A DNA stretch of 64,000 nt from Chthoniobacterales bacterium (GTDB lineage Bacteria; Verrucomicrobiota; Verrucomicrobiia; Chthoniobacterales; JAATET01), in the NCBI GenBank assembly GCA_036569045.1, contig DATCRI010000037.1, positions 1 to 64,000 of the forward strand, written 5' to 3'. Positions 38,108 to 47,835 of this stretch are shown here, piece after piece. Every line of letters starts with the position of its first letter. The first letter of the stretch is position 1. Made by a program: the position numbers and the translations under genes. The notes under the pieces were generated by a model. The model was not told the origin of the DNA and searched no databases. It saw only the letters and a program-made list of their open reading frames with translations.

Positions 38108-38454
38108 TTTCGCCCGAATTTCCGCAGCACCGCCACCGCCGCGCGATCCCAGCCGACAGCCGCGCGCACGTAGAAGGCGGCGAGAATCCACGCCATGAAG
38201 AACTGCGAGAGCGCAAAGAGGTAGGCGGCGTTCAGGTCGCCCCAGATCGGCGTCGCCATCAGCTTCGGCGCGTAGCCGACAAGCACTGGCAGGGCAAAGT
38301 AGTAGCCGAGGAAGAACACCGTCGCGGGGGCGATGAATTTGATCTTGGCGGCGAGCAGGTGGCGGAAATCGGCGTCCTTCGCAATGTCCTCCCAGGGAGG
38401 ATCATCGTGAGAACGGCGCGTCGCCACGGAATCGGAGGAATCCGGGAGGGACAT
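38104..38454 (-). CDS. DUF485 membrane protein, YjcH-like partner of ActP
   Basis: 116 residues with two membrane spans (about 45-63 and 82-100). The DUF485 pattern includes FRHLLAAKIKFIAPATVFFLGYYFALPVL (in parts) and the closing LSQFFMAWILAAFYVRAAVGWDR. It overlaps actP by 4 bp. Members are thought to assist the symporter. ATG 38454 (MSLPDSSDSVATRR) is chosen over a six-residue extension. Confidence 0.88.
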   Translation of the reverse strand: MSLPDSSDSVATRRSHDDPPWEDIAKDADFRHLLAAKIKFIAPATVFFLGYYFALPVLVGYAPKLMATPIWGDLNAAYLFALSQFFMAWILAAFYVRAAVGWDRAAVAVLRKFGRK

Positions 38455-38476
38455 TGCAGGGGATGCTAACAAGCAC

Positions 38477-38510
38477 GGCCGGCTGGCAAAAGGCCGAAAG
38501 CCAGTCGGCC
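38477..38510 (+). other. Hairpin in the spacer upstream of the RRM gene
   Basis: GGCCGGCTGGC (38477-38487) pairs with GCCAGTCGGCC (38500-38510), 11 bp with one G-U pair and a 12-nt loop. It lies between the divergent DUF485 and RRM genes and could belong to either 5' leader. Confidence 0.45.
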
Positions 38511-38649
38511 GCTCTCGTGGCGCAGAAAAATGTTCCCCCTTGCCTTCGCGTCGAACCCTGCTCTACTTGCCTTCGTTCATACAGAGCCCCTTTGGGCGTA
38601 GGTAGATTTGCTAGTTGGTGTTTGTGGCGCGCGAGAGCGCGAGCTTCCT

Positions 38650-38682
38650 GTGGCGATTCGAGATTCGGTAATCGAATGCCAC
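38650..38682 (+). other. Hairpin in the RRM gene leader
   Basis: GTGGCgATTCG (38650-38660) pairs with CGAATGCCAC (38673-38682), ten pairs with one bulged G and a 12-nt loop. It lies 41 nt before the ATG at 38724. RNA-binding-protein leaders often carry such elements for cold or auto-regulation; that role is inferred. Confidence 0.45.
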
Positions 38683-38723
38683 GACTAATGGGTTCCCGCT
38701 ATGGGCCAACCAAACACAACACC

Positions 38724-39065
38724 ATGTCCACCAAACTCTACGTCGGAAATCTTTCCTTCGACACCAACGACGCCGACCTTCGCTCGGCTTTCGCCGCCTG
38801 CGGTAACGTCACTGACGTCGCCGTCGTGCAGGATAAAATGACCGGCCGCTCCCGCGGTTTCGGCTTCGTCACCATGTCCACTGCCGAGGAGGCCCAGGCC
38901 GCCATCGCGCAGTTCCACGGCAAGGATTTCGACGGCCGCAACCTCACCGTCAACGAGGCCCGTCCTCGCGAAGACTTCGGCCCGAATGCGCCCCGCAAGT
39001 CCTTCGGCGGCGGTAACAACCGCAACGGTGGCGACCGCGATCGCCGTCCGGCCCGTCGTTACTAA
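38724..39065 (+). CDS. Single-RRM RNA-binding protein
   Basis: 113 residues: one RNA recognition motif (RNP2 LYVGNLSF at residues 5-12; RNP1 RGFGFVTM at about 46-53) followed by a Gly/Asn/Arg-rich tail (SFGGGNNRNGGDRDRRPARRY in part). This is the cyanobacterial-Rbp type, often cold-induced and likely an RNA chaperone. ATG 38724 (MSTKLYVGN) is the normal family start; the open frame extends 90 codons upstream without similarity. A leader with hairpins and a strong terminator bracket it as a single-gene unit. Confidence 0.94.
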   Translation: MSTKLYVGNLSFDTNDADLRSAFAACGNVTDVAVVQDKMTGRSRGFGFVTMSTAEEAQAAIAQFHGKDFDGRNLTVNEARPREDFGPNAPRKSFGGGNNRNGGDRDRRPARRY

Positions 39066-39098
39066 TCTCGCGGCTCCGGCCTCGATTTAAGAACCTTC

Positions 39099-39134
39099 GA
39101 AACGCCCCGCCTCACCGCGGGGCGTTTCCTTTTT
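39099..39134 (+). terminator. Rho-independent terminator of the RRM gene
   Basis: GAAACGCCCCGC-ctcacc-GCGGGGCGTTTC is a perfect 12-bp stem followed by CTTTTT. It is 34 nt after the stop and may also serve the convergent adenosyltransferase gene. Confidence 0.92.
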
Positions 39135-39139
39135 CCCGG

Positions 39140-39691
39140 TCACGCGTCACCGCCGGGCACCCAGGGCTCCTCCTCACGCCCCGCGAGAAAGTTCTCGAAG
39201 CGGGCCAGCGTGAAGAGAAAGTCGGACAGCCGGTTCAGGTAGACGGGCAGCTCGGGATTGATCGGTTCCGCGGCGGCGAGTCGCAGCACGTCGCGCTCGG
39301 CCCGTCGGGCGATGGCTCGGCCAAGCTGCAACTGCGCGGCCGCGGCAGTGCCTCCCGGCAGGATGAAGGTGCGCAGCGGCGGCAGCATGGCCGTCATTTC
39401 ATCGATTTCCGATTCCAGCCATGTGGTTTCGGCGGCCCCCACTCGCGGAATCGCGGGCTTCGCCGTATGGGGCGTGGCGAGATCGGCGCCGGCGGCAAAA
39501 AGCTGGCTTTGGACAACCCGCAGCATCTCCCCGACACGAGGCTGCGGCGTCGCCGCTCGCGCCACCCCGAGCACGGAATTCAGCTCATCGACCGAGCCAT
39601 GCGCTTCGATGCGCAAGGAGGTCTTCGCGACGCGATCCCCGGAAAAAAGTCCCGTCGTGCCATCGTCTCCCGTGCGCGTGTAAATCTTCAT
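39140..39691 (-). CDS. PduO-type cob(I)alamin adenosyltransferase
   Basis: 183 residues. It transfers the adenosyl group of ATP to cob(I)alamin. MKIYTRTGDDGTTGLFSGDRVAK is the N-terminal ATP-binding signature (in two parts), with EAHGSVDELNSVLGVA, RAIARRAERDVLRL and YLNRLSDFLFTLARFEN. Its presence implies use of adenosylcobalamin-dependent enzymes somewhere in the genome. It is the last gene of a minus-strand group behind DUF1656 and HlyD genes, 18 bp after the latter, with no obvious functional link. Confidence 0.94.
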   Translation of the reverse strand: MKIYTRTGDDGTTGLFSGDRVAKTSLRIEAHGSVDELNSVLGVARAATPQPRVGEMLRVVQSQLFAAGADLATPHTAKPAIPRVGAAETTWLESEIDEMTAMLPPLRTFILPGGTAAAAQLQLGRAIARRAERDVLRLAAAEPINPELPVYLNRLSDFLFTLARFENFLAGREEEPWVPGGDA

Positions 39692-39709
39692 GCCCGCGCC
39701 TTCCGTCCG

Positions 39710-40570
39710 TTATTTCTCGCTGATCGAAACAGAAACCGTCTGCCCGATGCGCAGAGGAATCGGCGGCTTGCCGGTGATCTGGATTCGCACGGGAAACCGC
39801 TGCGGCAACCGCACCCAGTCGATCGTCTGGCTGACCTGCGGGATCAGTTCGACGCTCGATCCGTCATCCAGAAAAATCGCCCACCCGGTGCTCTCGACCA
39901 CGCCGGAAAAGGGCTGGCCAACGTGTCCCATGAGCGTGATGCGGGCCTGATCGCCCGGCCGAATGGAGGAAATCTGCGTCTCCTTGAAATAGCCGGCGAC
40001 CCAGAACGAACTGGAGTCGACCAGCGCAAGAAGCTGCTGCCCCGCGTTCACATAGGTCCCCGGGCTGGTATTCACATTCGTGAGGTAGCCGTCCACCGGG
40101 GCATAGACCCGGGTGTAGTTGAGATTGAGCTGCGCGCCCTCGAGCTGCGCCTTCGCGGCGGCGACATTGGCGGCGGCCGAGTCATACTGATCCTGCGCGT
40201 CCTGATAGGCCTGCTCGCCGACGACGTTGTTTTTGTAAAGCGTCGTCTGCCGCTCGAGATTCTGCTGCATCTGGAGAGCCGTGGCCTCGGCCTGCTTGAC
40301 CTTCGCCGCGGCAAGATCGGCCGCGGCCTGGAAGGTCGAGGGATCGATCGCGAAAAGCAGATCGCCCTTTTTCACCGGCTGGTTGTCCCTGATCGGGATT
40401 TCGATGATCGGTCCGGCCACGCGGGGCGCAATCCCCACGATGTTTGCCCGCACCTGCCCATCGCGCGTCCACGGCTGGTGATCGTAGCGCTGGTAAAGCA
40501 GCGTCGCTCCGAGAAGCGCGAGCGCCACGACGGCGAAGGTGATGACGAAACGGAGGCCGGGCTTGATCAT
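39710..40570 (-). CDS. HlyD/EmrA-type membrane fusion protein
   Basis: 286 residues: an N-terminal membrane anchor (FVITFAVVALALLGATLLY, residues about 7-25), a biotinyl-lipoyl-like half (GIAPRVAGPIIEIPIRDNQPVKKGDLLFAID, in parts), an alpha-hairpin with coiled coils (AAKVKQAEATALQMQQNLER, AQDQYDSAAANVAAAKAQLEG), and a beta-barrel (WVAGYFKETQISSIRPGDQA). This matches the periplasmic adaptor of AaeA-type efflux pumps. It overlaps the DUF1656 gene by 4 bp. The inner-membrane partner is probably the FUSC protein on the other strand. Confidence 0.92.
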   Translation of the reverse strand: MIKPGLRFVITFAVVALALLGATLLYQRYDHQPWTRDGQVRANIVGIAPRVAGPIIEIPIRDNQPVKKGDLLFAIDPSTFQAAADLAAAKVKQAEATALQMQQNLERQTTLYKNNVVGEQAYQDAQDQYDSAAANVAAAKAQLEGAQLNLNYTRVYAPVDGYLTNVNTSPGTYVNAGQQLLALVDSSSFWVAGYFKETQISSIRPGDQARITLMGHVGQPFSGVVESTGWAIFLDDGSSVELIPQVSQTIDWVRLPQRFPVRIQITGKPPIPLRIGQTVSVSISEK

Positions 40571-40779
40571 GGAGCGAGGACGAGGCCGATAGCGGAGTAG
40601 AAGAGCACGACGAGGGCCAGAAAAAACAGCGGCAGGTGCCAGATGTATCGCGTGAGCTGCGCATGCTCGAGCACGCGCACCACCAGCCACGCCAGAAGAT
40701 ACGCAAACACGCCGATCATCATCCACCACGGCACAAAGGTGCCGAAGAACTCGATATCAGCGTTCGTGAGGGCAGGCAT
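40567..40779 (-). CDS. DUF1656 small membrane protein (AaeX-like)
   Basis: 70 residues with two membrane spans (about 19-37 and 48-67). DUF1656 marks the small partner of AaeAB-like efflux pumps; the opening ADIEFFGTFVPWWMMIGVFAY is typical. It is coupled to the HlyD gene. The start lies 59 bp from the divergent FUSC gene. Confidence 0.85.
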   Translation of the reverse strand: MPALTNADIEFFGTFVPWWMMIGVFAYLLAWLVVRVLEHAQLTRYIWHLPLFFLALVVLFYSAIGLVLAP

Positions 40780-40838
40780 GCGAAGCCCCGATCATTGGCC
40801 GCATTTTTTGGTTGGCGCAAGCGCGGGCGCGACCTTGG

Positions 40839-43079
40839 ATGAGCGCCGTGCCCGAGACTGCTCCCGCCCGCCCCGCAGATGCCGGTTCGCGCCTGGCGGA
40901 ATTTTTCGAGGATGTCGGCGTGCGGCAGGGCTTGAAAATGGCGATCGCCGGCGTGCTTGGCTTCGCGATCGCCCTCTGGCTGCGCCTGCCAAACCCCACG
41001 TGGTGCATCTTCACGGTCATCGTCCTCATGCTGGCCCAATACGTGGGCGCGATCGCCGAAAAAGCCGTGCTCCGCGCGATCGGCACGATGGCGGGCGCCG
41101 CCATCGGCATTCTTCTCGTCGGCAATTTTGCAAACGATCCTCCCGTGATCATCGCGGGCGCCTTCATTGTTTCGGCGTTCGGCACGATGATGTTCGGCGG
41201 CAACTGGTATCCCTACGCGTTCTTCCTTGGCGCGCTCACGACACTCGTCGTCGTCGGCACCACGATGGAAGATCCCGCCAATACGTGGCACATCGGCATC
41301 AGCCGCTGCCTGGAGATTTTGCTGGGCATCGTGGTTTCCACCGCGGTCACCGGCGTGATCTGGCCTCGCTACGCCCGGGACGAATTCCACAAGTGCTTCC
41401 GCGCGACCCTGCGGGAAGCGGGCGAGATCACCACCGCCCGCAGCCGGCGCCTGCTCGACAACACCGAAGTTCCCCCGTCGATTGCCGGGACCGAACTGCG
41501 CTTCGTCACGCGGATGAACACGCTCCGCCTGCTGCTGCGTTACGGGCAGCGGGAAAGCGAATATTTCCGAGCGAAGCTGCCCCTGCGCAGTCGCATGATT
41601 GCCGCGCTCGGCGCCCTCTTCGAAGCGGCCGAAAGCCTCGGCCAACGCCTGCCCGAGCAATCGCGCTACCGCGACCTCATCAGCGACGAACTCCGGGAAA
41701 TTCAGACACTCCTCGAGCGCGAGTTCGCGGCTCTCACCAACTTCGATGTCAAAATCCCTCTCGAGCCCGAAAATGCGGCGCTGGCCGAGGCGATCCGGCG
41801 TTGCGACGCCCATTTGATCGACCTTCGCGACCGCGGCCTCACGAAAACGATCCCGGTGCAGGAGGCGATGGATTTTTCCTCGCACTACACGGCTCTCGTG
41901 GACATCTCCGCGCGGCTCCGCGTGATCCGGGAATGCGCACATCAAATCTACGCCACGACGGAGTCGATTGCCCCCGCCGGTCGCAAGCGATGGGCGCGGC
42001 TCAAGATCACGAACTTCTGGGTCCGCACTGGCATCAAGGGCGGCCTCACCGCCGTGCTGGCCCTCATCTACGTCAACTGGATCAATCCCCCCGGCGGCCT
42101 CACGGTGCCCTTTGCCGCGTGGCTCCTCACCGCGACCTCCCGGCTCTATCCCGGCGGCGAGGGCGATCGCCGGGCTTTCAGCTACGCCCTCGTCATCGCC
42201 CTCGTCGGCATTCCCTATTCGATGCTGCTCTTCGTGATCTGGCCGTTCCTCGCCCACTACTTCTGGATGAACATTTTTCTCGCGACGGGCCTCTTCGTGC
42301 TCGGGCTGACGTTCGCGCGCCAGGGCGGCATCTCGCTCTACGGCCAGTGCGGCATGCTTTTCTTCATCGGCGCCATCGGCCTGAACGCCCAGGAGCCCGT
42401 TACGTTTCCGCAGGTCGTGAACGTCTATTTTGGCGTCGTCCTCTCGCTGCTGTTCTCCGCCGTCATCCAGCGCATGCTCTGGCCGCTCCTTCCGCAGCGG
42501 GAGATTTTCGGCCTCTTCCGGGAATTCTTCGCGTGCTGCCGCCAGCTCCTCGGAACGCTCACTCCCGAGGAACGCTCCAATGTCGAGGAACGCCTGGCGC
42601 TCATTCCCTCCGAGGCCGCGGCGTGGATCAATGTCACGACCACGCCCGAGTATCCGGCCGGCGAGAGCCGCAGGCTGCTCGAACTCCTGCAGACCGCCGA
42701 ACGTCTCAGCTACTGCATTCTCTCGACCCGCAAGCTGGACGAGATCGACACGCCTTCCGAAATCAAGGATCGCCTCCGCGACCATCTCACGGCCCTCGAG
42801 ACCAGCTACCGCGAAACGCTCGCCGGCTTCGAGAGCACCTTCGAACGCGGCCCGAGACCGTTGTCCGCGCCCTCCCTGCTCGCCTCGTTTCAGCCCCTCG
42901 AAGCCGAGCTCGGCGACATTCGCCAGCGCTATCTTTCGGGCGAAATTTCGTTTCCCGCGGCGATTCCCTATCTCGGCGCAATGAATTTCGTCGAGGAAGC
43001 GGCCCGCACCATGGACCGTTGCGCCGAGCAGATTCGCGGCCTCGCGCTCGAGAAATATCGCGGCGACTACGCGCTGTGA
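40839..43079 (+). CDS. FUSC-family (AaeB-like) inner-membrane efflux protein
   Basis: 746 residues from ATG 40839. Two hydrophobic blocks of about five to six spans (about residues 30-180 and 395-540) alternate with soluble domains, the FUSC layout. KMAIAGVLGFAIALWLRLPNP, VGTTMEDPANTWHIGISRCLEILLGIVVS (in parts) and GIKGGLTAVLALIYVNWINPPGG are typical. AaeB exports aromatic acids in E. coli; the substrate here is unknown. It is divergent from the adaptor and DUF1656 genes instead of being in one operon with them. Its 3' end overlaps the amidohydrolase by 13 bp. Confidence 0.9.
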   Translation: MSAVPETAPARPADAGSRLAEFFEDVGVRQGLKMAIAGVLGFAIALWLRLPNPTWCIFTVIVLMLAQYVGAIAEKAVLRAIGTMAGAAIGILLVGNFANDPPVIIAGAFIVSAFGTMMFGGNWYPYAFFLGALTTLVVVGTTMEDPANTWHIGISRCLEILLGIVVSTAVTGVIWPRYARDEFHKCFRATLREAGEITTARSRRLLDNTEVPPSIAGTELRFVTRMNTLRLLLRYGQRESEYFRAKLPLRSRMIAALGALFEAAESLGQRLPEQSRYRDLISDELREIQTLLEREFAALTNFDVKIPLEPENAALAEAIRRCDAHLIDLRDRGLTKTIPVQEAMDFSSHYTALVDISARLRVIRECAHQIYATTESIAPAGRKRWARLKITNFWVRTGIKGGLTAVLALIYVNWINPPGGLTVPFAAWLLTATSRLYPGGEGDRRAFSYALVIALVGIPYSMLLFVIWPFLAHYFWMNIFLATGLFVLGLTFARQGGISLYGQCGMLFFIGAIGLNAQEPVTFPQVVNVYFGVVLSLLFSAVIQRMLWPLLPQREIFGLFREFFACCRQLLGTLTPEERSNVEERLALIPSEAAAWINVTTTPEYPAGESRRLLELLQTAERLSYCILSTRKLDEIDTPSEIKDRLRDHLTALETSYRETLAGFESTFERGPRPLSAPSLLASFQPLEAELGDIRQRYLSGEISFPAAIPYLGAMNFVEEAARTMDRCAEQIRGLALEKYRGDYAL

Positions 43080-44287
43080 CCGTTGAGAAACACGCCCCGC
43101 GGCGGCGTGCAATTTTCGACGATCACCTCGAAGGCATCTTCCGTCGCCCCCGAAAAGGGAAGCGTGATGAAATCCGCGCGAGCCCCCACGGTCAGCTCGC
43201 CAAGCCGGCCAGCCATCCCCAGCGCGGCCGCCGGATTTCGCGTGACCATGTCCAGCAGCTCCGCCGGCGCGACATTCGGAAAACTGCGCCGGAAGGCTTG
43301 CATTTCCTCGAAGAGATTCAGCCCTCGATTGCTCGCGCAGCTGTCGGTGCCAAGGCTGATGCGGAATCCGAGCCCGCGCAGCGTCTCGTAGGGGAACGGC
43401 GGCCGACCGAAATACCCGTGGCAGTTCGGGCAATGCACGATCGCGAACGACTTCGCATGCGGCGCGAGCAACGCTTCGTCCCCGGGGCCGAGTTGATTCA
43501 TGTGCGCGAGAATCGCTCCCGCCGGGAGCGCCTCGGCCTCGAGCAGATGCCGAATGGGCGTCTTCCGGCCACAGTCACTCATGTCCCGGCCCAGGCCGTT
43601 CAGAAATTCGAAGAGCGGCCCCTCCCCTTCCGCGAACATCTGCATTTCCTCATCGGACTCGGCAAGATGCGTCGTGAAGGGCATCCCGTATTTCTCCGAG
43701 CAGAAGCGCGCGAGCCGGTAAAGCTCCGTTGAAGTCGTGTAGGGCGCGTGCGGGGAAAGCCCGAATCCGCCGTGCCACGCCGGCCGCTGCTCGAAAAACG
43801 AGAGGGCGCCGGCCACGACGTCCTCGGTGTGAATGCGCGTGCGGATGTCGAGTAGCTCGTAAAACCACCAGGTGCGGATCGCCGGCGGCCGGAGATTCAC
43901 CATCAGCTCGGGCAGCGACTCGATATTCAACACGGTCGTCGTTCCCCACGAACGCAGCTCCTCGAGACCGTCGGCGATCGACTTGAGATAATCCGCGTCG
44001 CTGAGAACGCGCTTGAGATCGTTGATGCGGCGAACCCACGCCGAAAAACTCGTGCTGGGGAGGATCGCCCCGCGCATCACCGTGAAATCAAGATGGCAAT
44101 GCCCGTTGATCAGTCCGGGGAGAAGGATCACCTCGCCGTGATCGACGATCTCCGCGGCCGGAAACCGGGCGCGAATCTCAGGAAAGCGTCCGATGGCGAC
44201 GAGGCCCATCCCCTCCACGGCGATCGCGCCATCCTCGATGGGAGGGGCGGAAAGCGGCAGAATGAGACGGGCGCGATGGAGGAGCAT
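43067..44287 (-). CDS. Amidohydrolase (deaminase/chlorohydrolase-like), possible aminofutalosine deaminase
   Basis: 406 residues of the metal-dependent amidohydrolase superfamily. Metal ligands: LINGHCHLDF, TTHLAESDEEM and FRISLGTDSCASNRGLNLFEE (in parts), with HMNQLGPGD and VHCPNCHGYFG. The pattern fits the MtaD/SsnA/aminodeoxyfutalosine-deaminase group. Because many Verrucomicrobiota make menaquinone by the futalosine route, the last is a reasonable guess but is not proven by the neighbours. It faces the FUSC gene tail to tail. Confidence 0.82.
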   Translation of the reverse strand: MLLHRARLILPLSAPPIEDGAIAVEGMGLVAIGRFPEIRARFPAAEIVDHGEVILLPGLINGHCHLDFTVMRGAILPSTSFSAWVRRINDLKRVLSDADYLKSIADGLEELRSWGTTTVLNIESLPELMVNLRPPAIRTWWFYELLDIRTRIHTEDVVAGALSFFEQRPAWHGGFGLSPHAPYTTSTELYRLARFCSEKYGMPFTTHLAESDEEMQMFAEGEGPLFEFLNGLGRDMSDCGRKTPIRHLLEAEALPAGAILAHMNQLGPGDEALLAPHAKSFAIVHCPNCHGYFGRPPFPYETLRGLGFRISLGTDSCASNRGLNLFEEMQAFRRSFPNVAPAELLDMVTRNPAAALGMAGRLGELTVGARADFITLPFSGATEDAFEVIVENCTPPRGVFLNGHSA

Positions 44288-44317
44288 GGGCCGCCGTGGA
44301 TACTATTTGGCGGACGA

Positions 44318-44344
44318 GATCGGGCGACGAAAAAGCGCCCGATC
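44318..44344 (-). terminator. Hairpin between the DR2241-like and amidohydrolase genes
   Basis: GATCGGGCG (44318-44326) pairs perfectly with CGCCCGATC (44336-44344) around a 9-nt loop. It begins 12 nt after the stop of the DR2241-like gene and 31 nt before the amidohydrolase start. No T-tract follows, so it may attenuate rather than end transcription. Confidence 0.5.
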
Positions 44345-44355
44345 CGCCCGCTTTC

Positions 44356-44946
44356 TCATCCGGCGGATGGCAGATTTTCCTTCGCCACGGGGCGACAGGC
44401 GGCAACGAAAAGGTTACAGGCCTCCGCGCAGAGAATCGGCAGCGACTCGGTCATCTGCCCCGAGAAGGGTGTCGTGCCATCAACGCGCCAGAGTCGTTGC
44501 CGCAGGCATCCTTCGACACAGATTTTCTCGACGAGTGCATCGGCCTGATCGTCGCGGATGAGTTGCGTCACGCGATACATGCCGGTCTGGCGTCCAAGCG
44601 TTTCCCGGAGACTGACCGGGGCCAGTTCCCGGCGCTCGGCCGCCAGCCATGTCCCCAGCGCGGCCGGGTAGAAATAGTCGAGCGCGAGGTGCAGCTCCTC
44701 GACGGTCCGAAGACGCAGCTCCCACCCGCGGCGCAGGTTCGGTGCGGTTTTCAGCGGGCGATACTTGCCGGCGTCGTCGTATCTGGCGATCTCGCGGGCG
44801 TCTTCAGGCCGGGAGAAGACATCGACAACTGGCGAGTCGGCATCGTCCCGATGGCGCACGACGATTCCATCGGCGATGCGAATCTGCCCGAGAAAGAAAA
44901 CGCCGTCACGAAGACGGCGTTCGAGAAAAGTGCGGATGGCGGACAT
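44356..44946 (-). CDS. DR2241-like protein with possible 4Fe-4S site
   Basis: 196 residues. The N-terminal half has PVVDVFSRPEDAREIARYDDAGKYRPLKTAPNLRRGWEL-like text (in pieces) and LDYFYPAALGTWLA; the C-terminal half has two Cys pairs, ICVEGCLRQRLWRVDG and LCAEACNLFVAACR. This resembles the stabilising and 4Fe-4S domains known from Deinococcus DR2241, where they are joined to a CbiX-like chelatase domain that is absent here. Cluster binding is inferred from the spacing. The assignment is by memory of motifs. The atp operon ends 38 bp before its start. Confidence 0.6.
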   Translation of the reverse strand: MSAIRTFLERRLRDGVFFLGQIRIADGIVVRHRDDADSPVVDVFSRPEDAREIARYDDAGKYRPLKTAPNLRRGWELRLRTVEELHLALDYFYPAALGTWLAAERRELAPVSLRETLGRQTGMYRVTQLIRDDQADALVEKICVEGCLRQRLWRVDGTTPFSGQMTESLPILCAEACNLFVAACRPVAKENLPSAG

Positions 44947-44984
44947 GGTGAACAACGGAGCTTCCGTTATCCGGTTACGTCCGA

Positions 44985-45395
44985 TCAGCTGTGGCGGCGA
45001 CGCTTGACCCTCAGCTGGGCGAGCGATTTCTGCAAGGCGGCAGCCGTGGCGGCATGCTCTTCCCCGTGGAGACGTTCGTCCTTCATCGCAGCCTGGGCGC
45101 GCTCGATCGCGGCCTGGGCGGCGGCTTCGTCGATATCGTTCTCCATGACGGCCATGTCGGTGAGCACGGAAACCGAGGTCTGCGTGATCTCGACGAAGCC
45201 CGAACCGACGGCGAGGAATTCCTCCTTGCCACCGCGCACCGCGCGCAGCTCGCCGGGAGCAAGCTGGGTGAGCAGCGGAACGTGCCCGGGGAAGACACCG
45301 AGGTCACCCTCGGAGCCCGGGATCTGCACGAATTCCACGTCTTCCGAGTAGGTCTTGGCCTCGGGAGTAACGATTTCGAGTTTGAGAGTCGGCAT
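44985..45395 (-). CDS. atpC: ATP synthase epsilon subunit
   Basis: 136 residues. N-terminal beta-sandwich (LKLEIVTPEAKTYSEDVEFVQIPGSEGDLGVFPGHVPLL, in pieces) and C-terminal helical hairpin (AAAQAAIERAQAAMKDERL). It sits in the F1 stalk and can inhibit ATP hydrolysis. The last gene of the atp operon; 54 bp separate it from atpD, with a GC-rich hairpin. Confidence 0.96.
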   Translation of the reverse strand: MPTLKLEIVTPEAKTYSEDVEFVQIPGSEGDLGVFPGHVPLLTQLAPGELRAVRGGKEEFLAVGSGFVEITQTSVSVLTDMAVMENDIDEAAAQAAIERAQAAMKDERLHGEEHAATAAALQKSLAQLRVKRRRHS

Positions 45396-45408
45396 GAGAT
45401 TCCTTCCG

Positions 45409-45442
45409 TCGCGGGCGCGCCAGCTCTCGCCGGCACCCGCGA
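45409..45442 (-). other. Intercistronic hairpin between atpD and atpC
   Basis: TCGCGGG (45409-45415) pairs with CCCGCGA (45436-45442), with an inner GCC/GGC pair. It could limit read-through or decay between atpD and atpC. Confidence 0.4.
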
Positions 45443-45449
45443 TCAATCC

Positions 45450-46971
<1,522 letters not shown>

Positions 46972-47829
46972 TTATGCCAACGCCATCTGGGCGGTGGTGA
47001 TTTCGAGCAGTTCGCTCGTGATCGCGGCCTGGCGGACCTTGTTGTATTCGAGGGTAAGGTCTTTCACCAATGTCTTGGCGTTGTCGGTCGCGTTCTTCAT
47101 CGCGACCATGCGGGCGCTGTGTTCCGAGGCACGGGCGTCGAGCACGGTTTGATAAATGCCGTAGTGCAGCGAGTAGGGAAGGATCGCATCGAGGATGGTT
47201 TCCTCGTCCGGCTCGAACACGAAGACGGAGCCATCGCCCTTCTCGTCCACCAAATCCTTGTTGAGGATCGTCGGGGTGATCGGCAGTAGCGTGAACGCAC
47301 GCGGCGTCTGCGTAAGGGTGTTCACGAAGAGCGGAAACAGCACGGTGACCTTGTCGACGTCCTTCGTGAGGAAGCGCTCGATGCAGAACTTCGAGATCTG
47401 CTTGATCTCGAGGAAGCTCGGCTTGTCGCCCAGCTCGAAGTCCGCCACGATGTTGCGCTTCGTGCGGGCGAGGAACTGCTTGCCCTTGCGGCCGATGGTC
47501 ACGAAATCGGTCTTCGCCGCGTCGAACTGAAGAGCCTCACGGAACAGGTTCGTATTGAGACCGCCGCAAAGGCCCTTGTCCGTGCTGATGAGCACGACGA
47601 GCTCCTTCCTGACGACACGATCCTCGAGAAGCGCGTGCGACGAGTGATTCACACGGCCGTTCAGCGAAACGAGCACGCGGTTGAGCAGCTGCGCGTAGGG
47701 ATGGCCGGCGAGCGCGGTCGACTGCGCCCGGCGCATCTTCGACGCGGCGACCATCTGCATGGCCTTCGTGATCTGCGCCGTATTCTTGACGGACTTGATG
47801 CGCCGCCGGATGTCGCGAGTGCTGGGCAC
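46972..47829 (-). CDS. atpG: ATP synthase gamma subunit
   Basis: 285 residues, the rotor shaft of F1. STRDIRRRIKSVKNTAQITKAMQMVAASKMRRA (in pieces) at the N-terminus and the closing MKNATDNAKTLVKDLTLEYNKVRQAAITSELLEI (in pieces) are the classic coiled-coil ends. It starts 6 bp after atpA. Confidence 0.98.
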   Translation of the reverse strand: MPSTRDIRRRIKSVKNTAQITKAMQMVAASKMRRAQSTALAGHPYAQLLNRVLVSLNGRVNHSSHALLEDRVVRKELVVLISTDKGLCGGLNTNLFREALQFDAAKTDFVTIGRKGKQFLARTKRNIVADFELGDKPSFLEIKQISKFCIERFLTKDVDKVTVLFPLFVNTLTQTPRAFTLLPITPTILNKDLVDEKGDGSVFVFEPDEETILDAILPYSLHYGIYQTVLDARASEHSARMVAMKNATDNAKTLVKDLTLEYNKVRQAAITSELLEITTAQMALA

Positions 47830-47835
47830 GGGAGG

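Noticed and set aside
38454-38723. 90-residue upward extension of the RRM protein
   Set aside because: The RRM begins at the usual MSTKLYVGN. The upstream text has no similarity and overlaps two strong hairpins.
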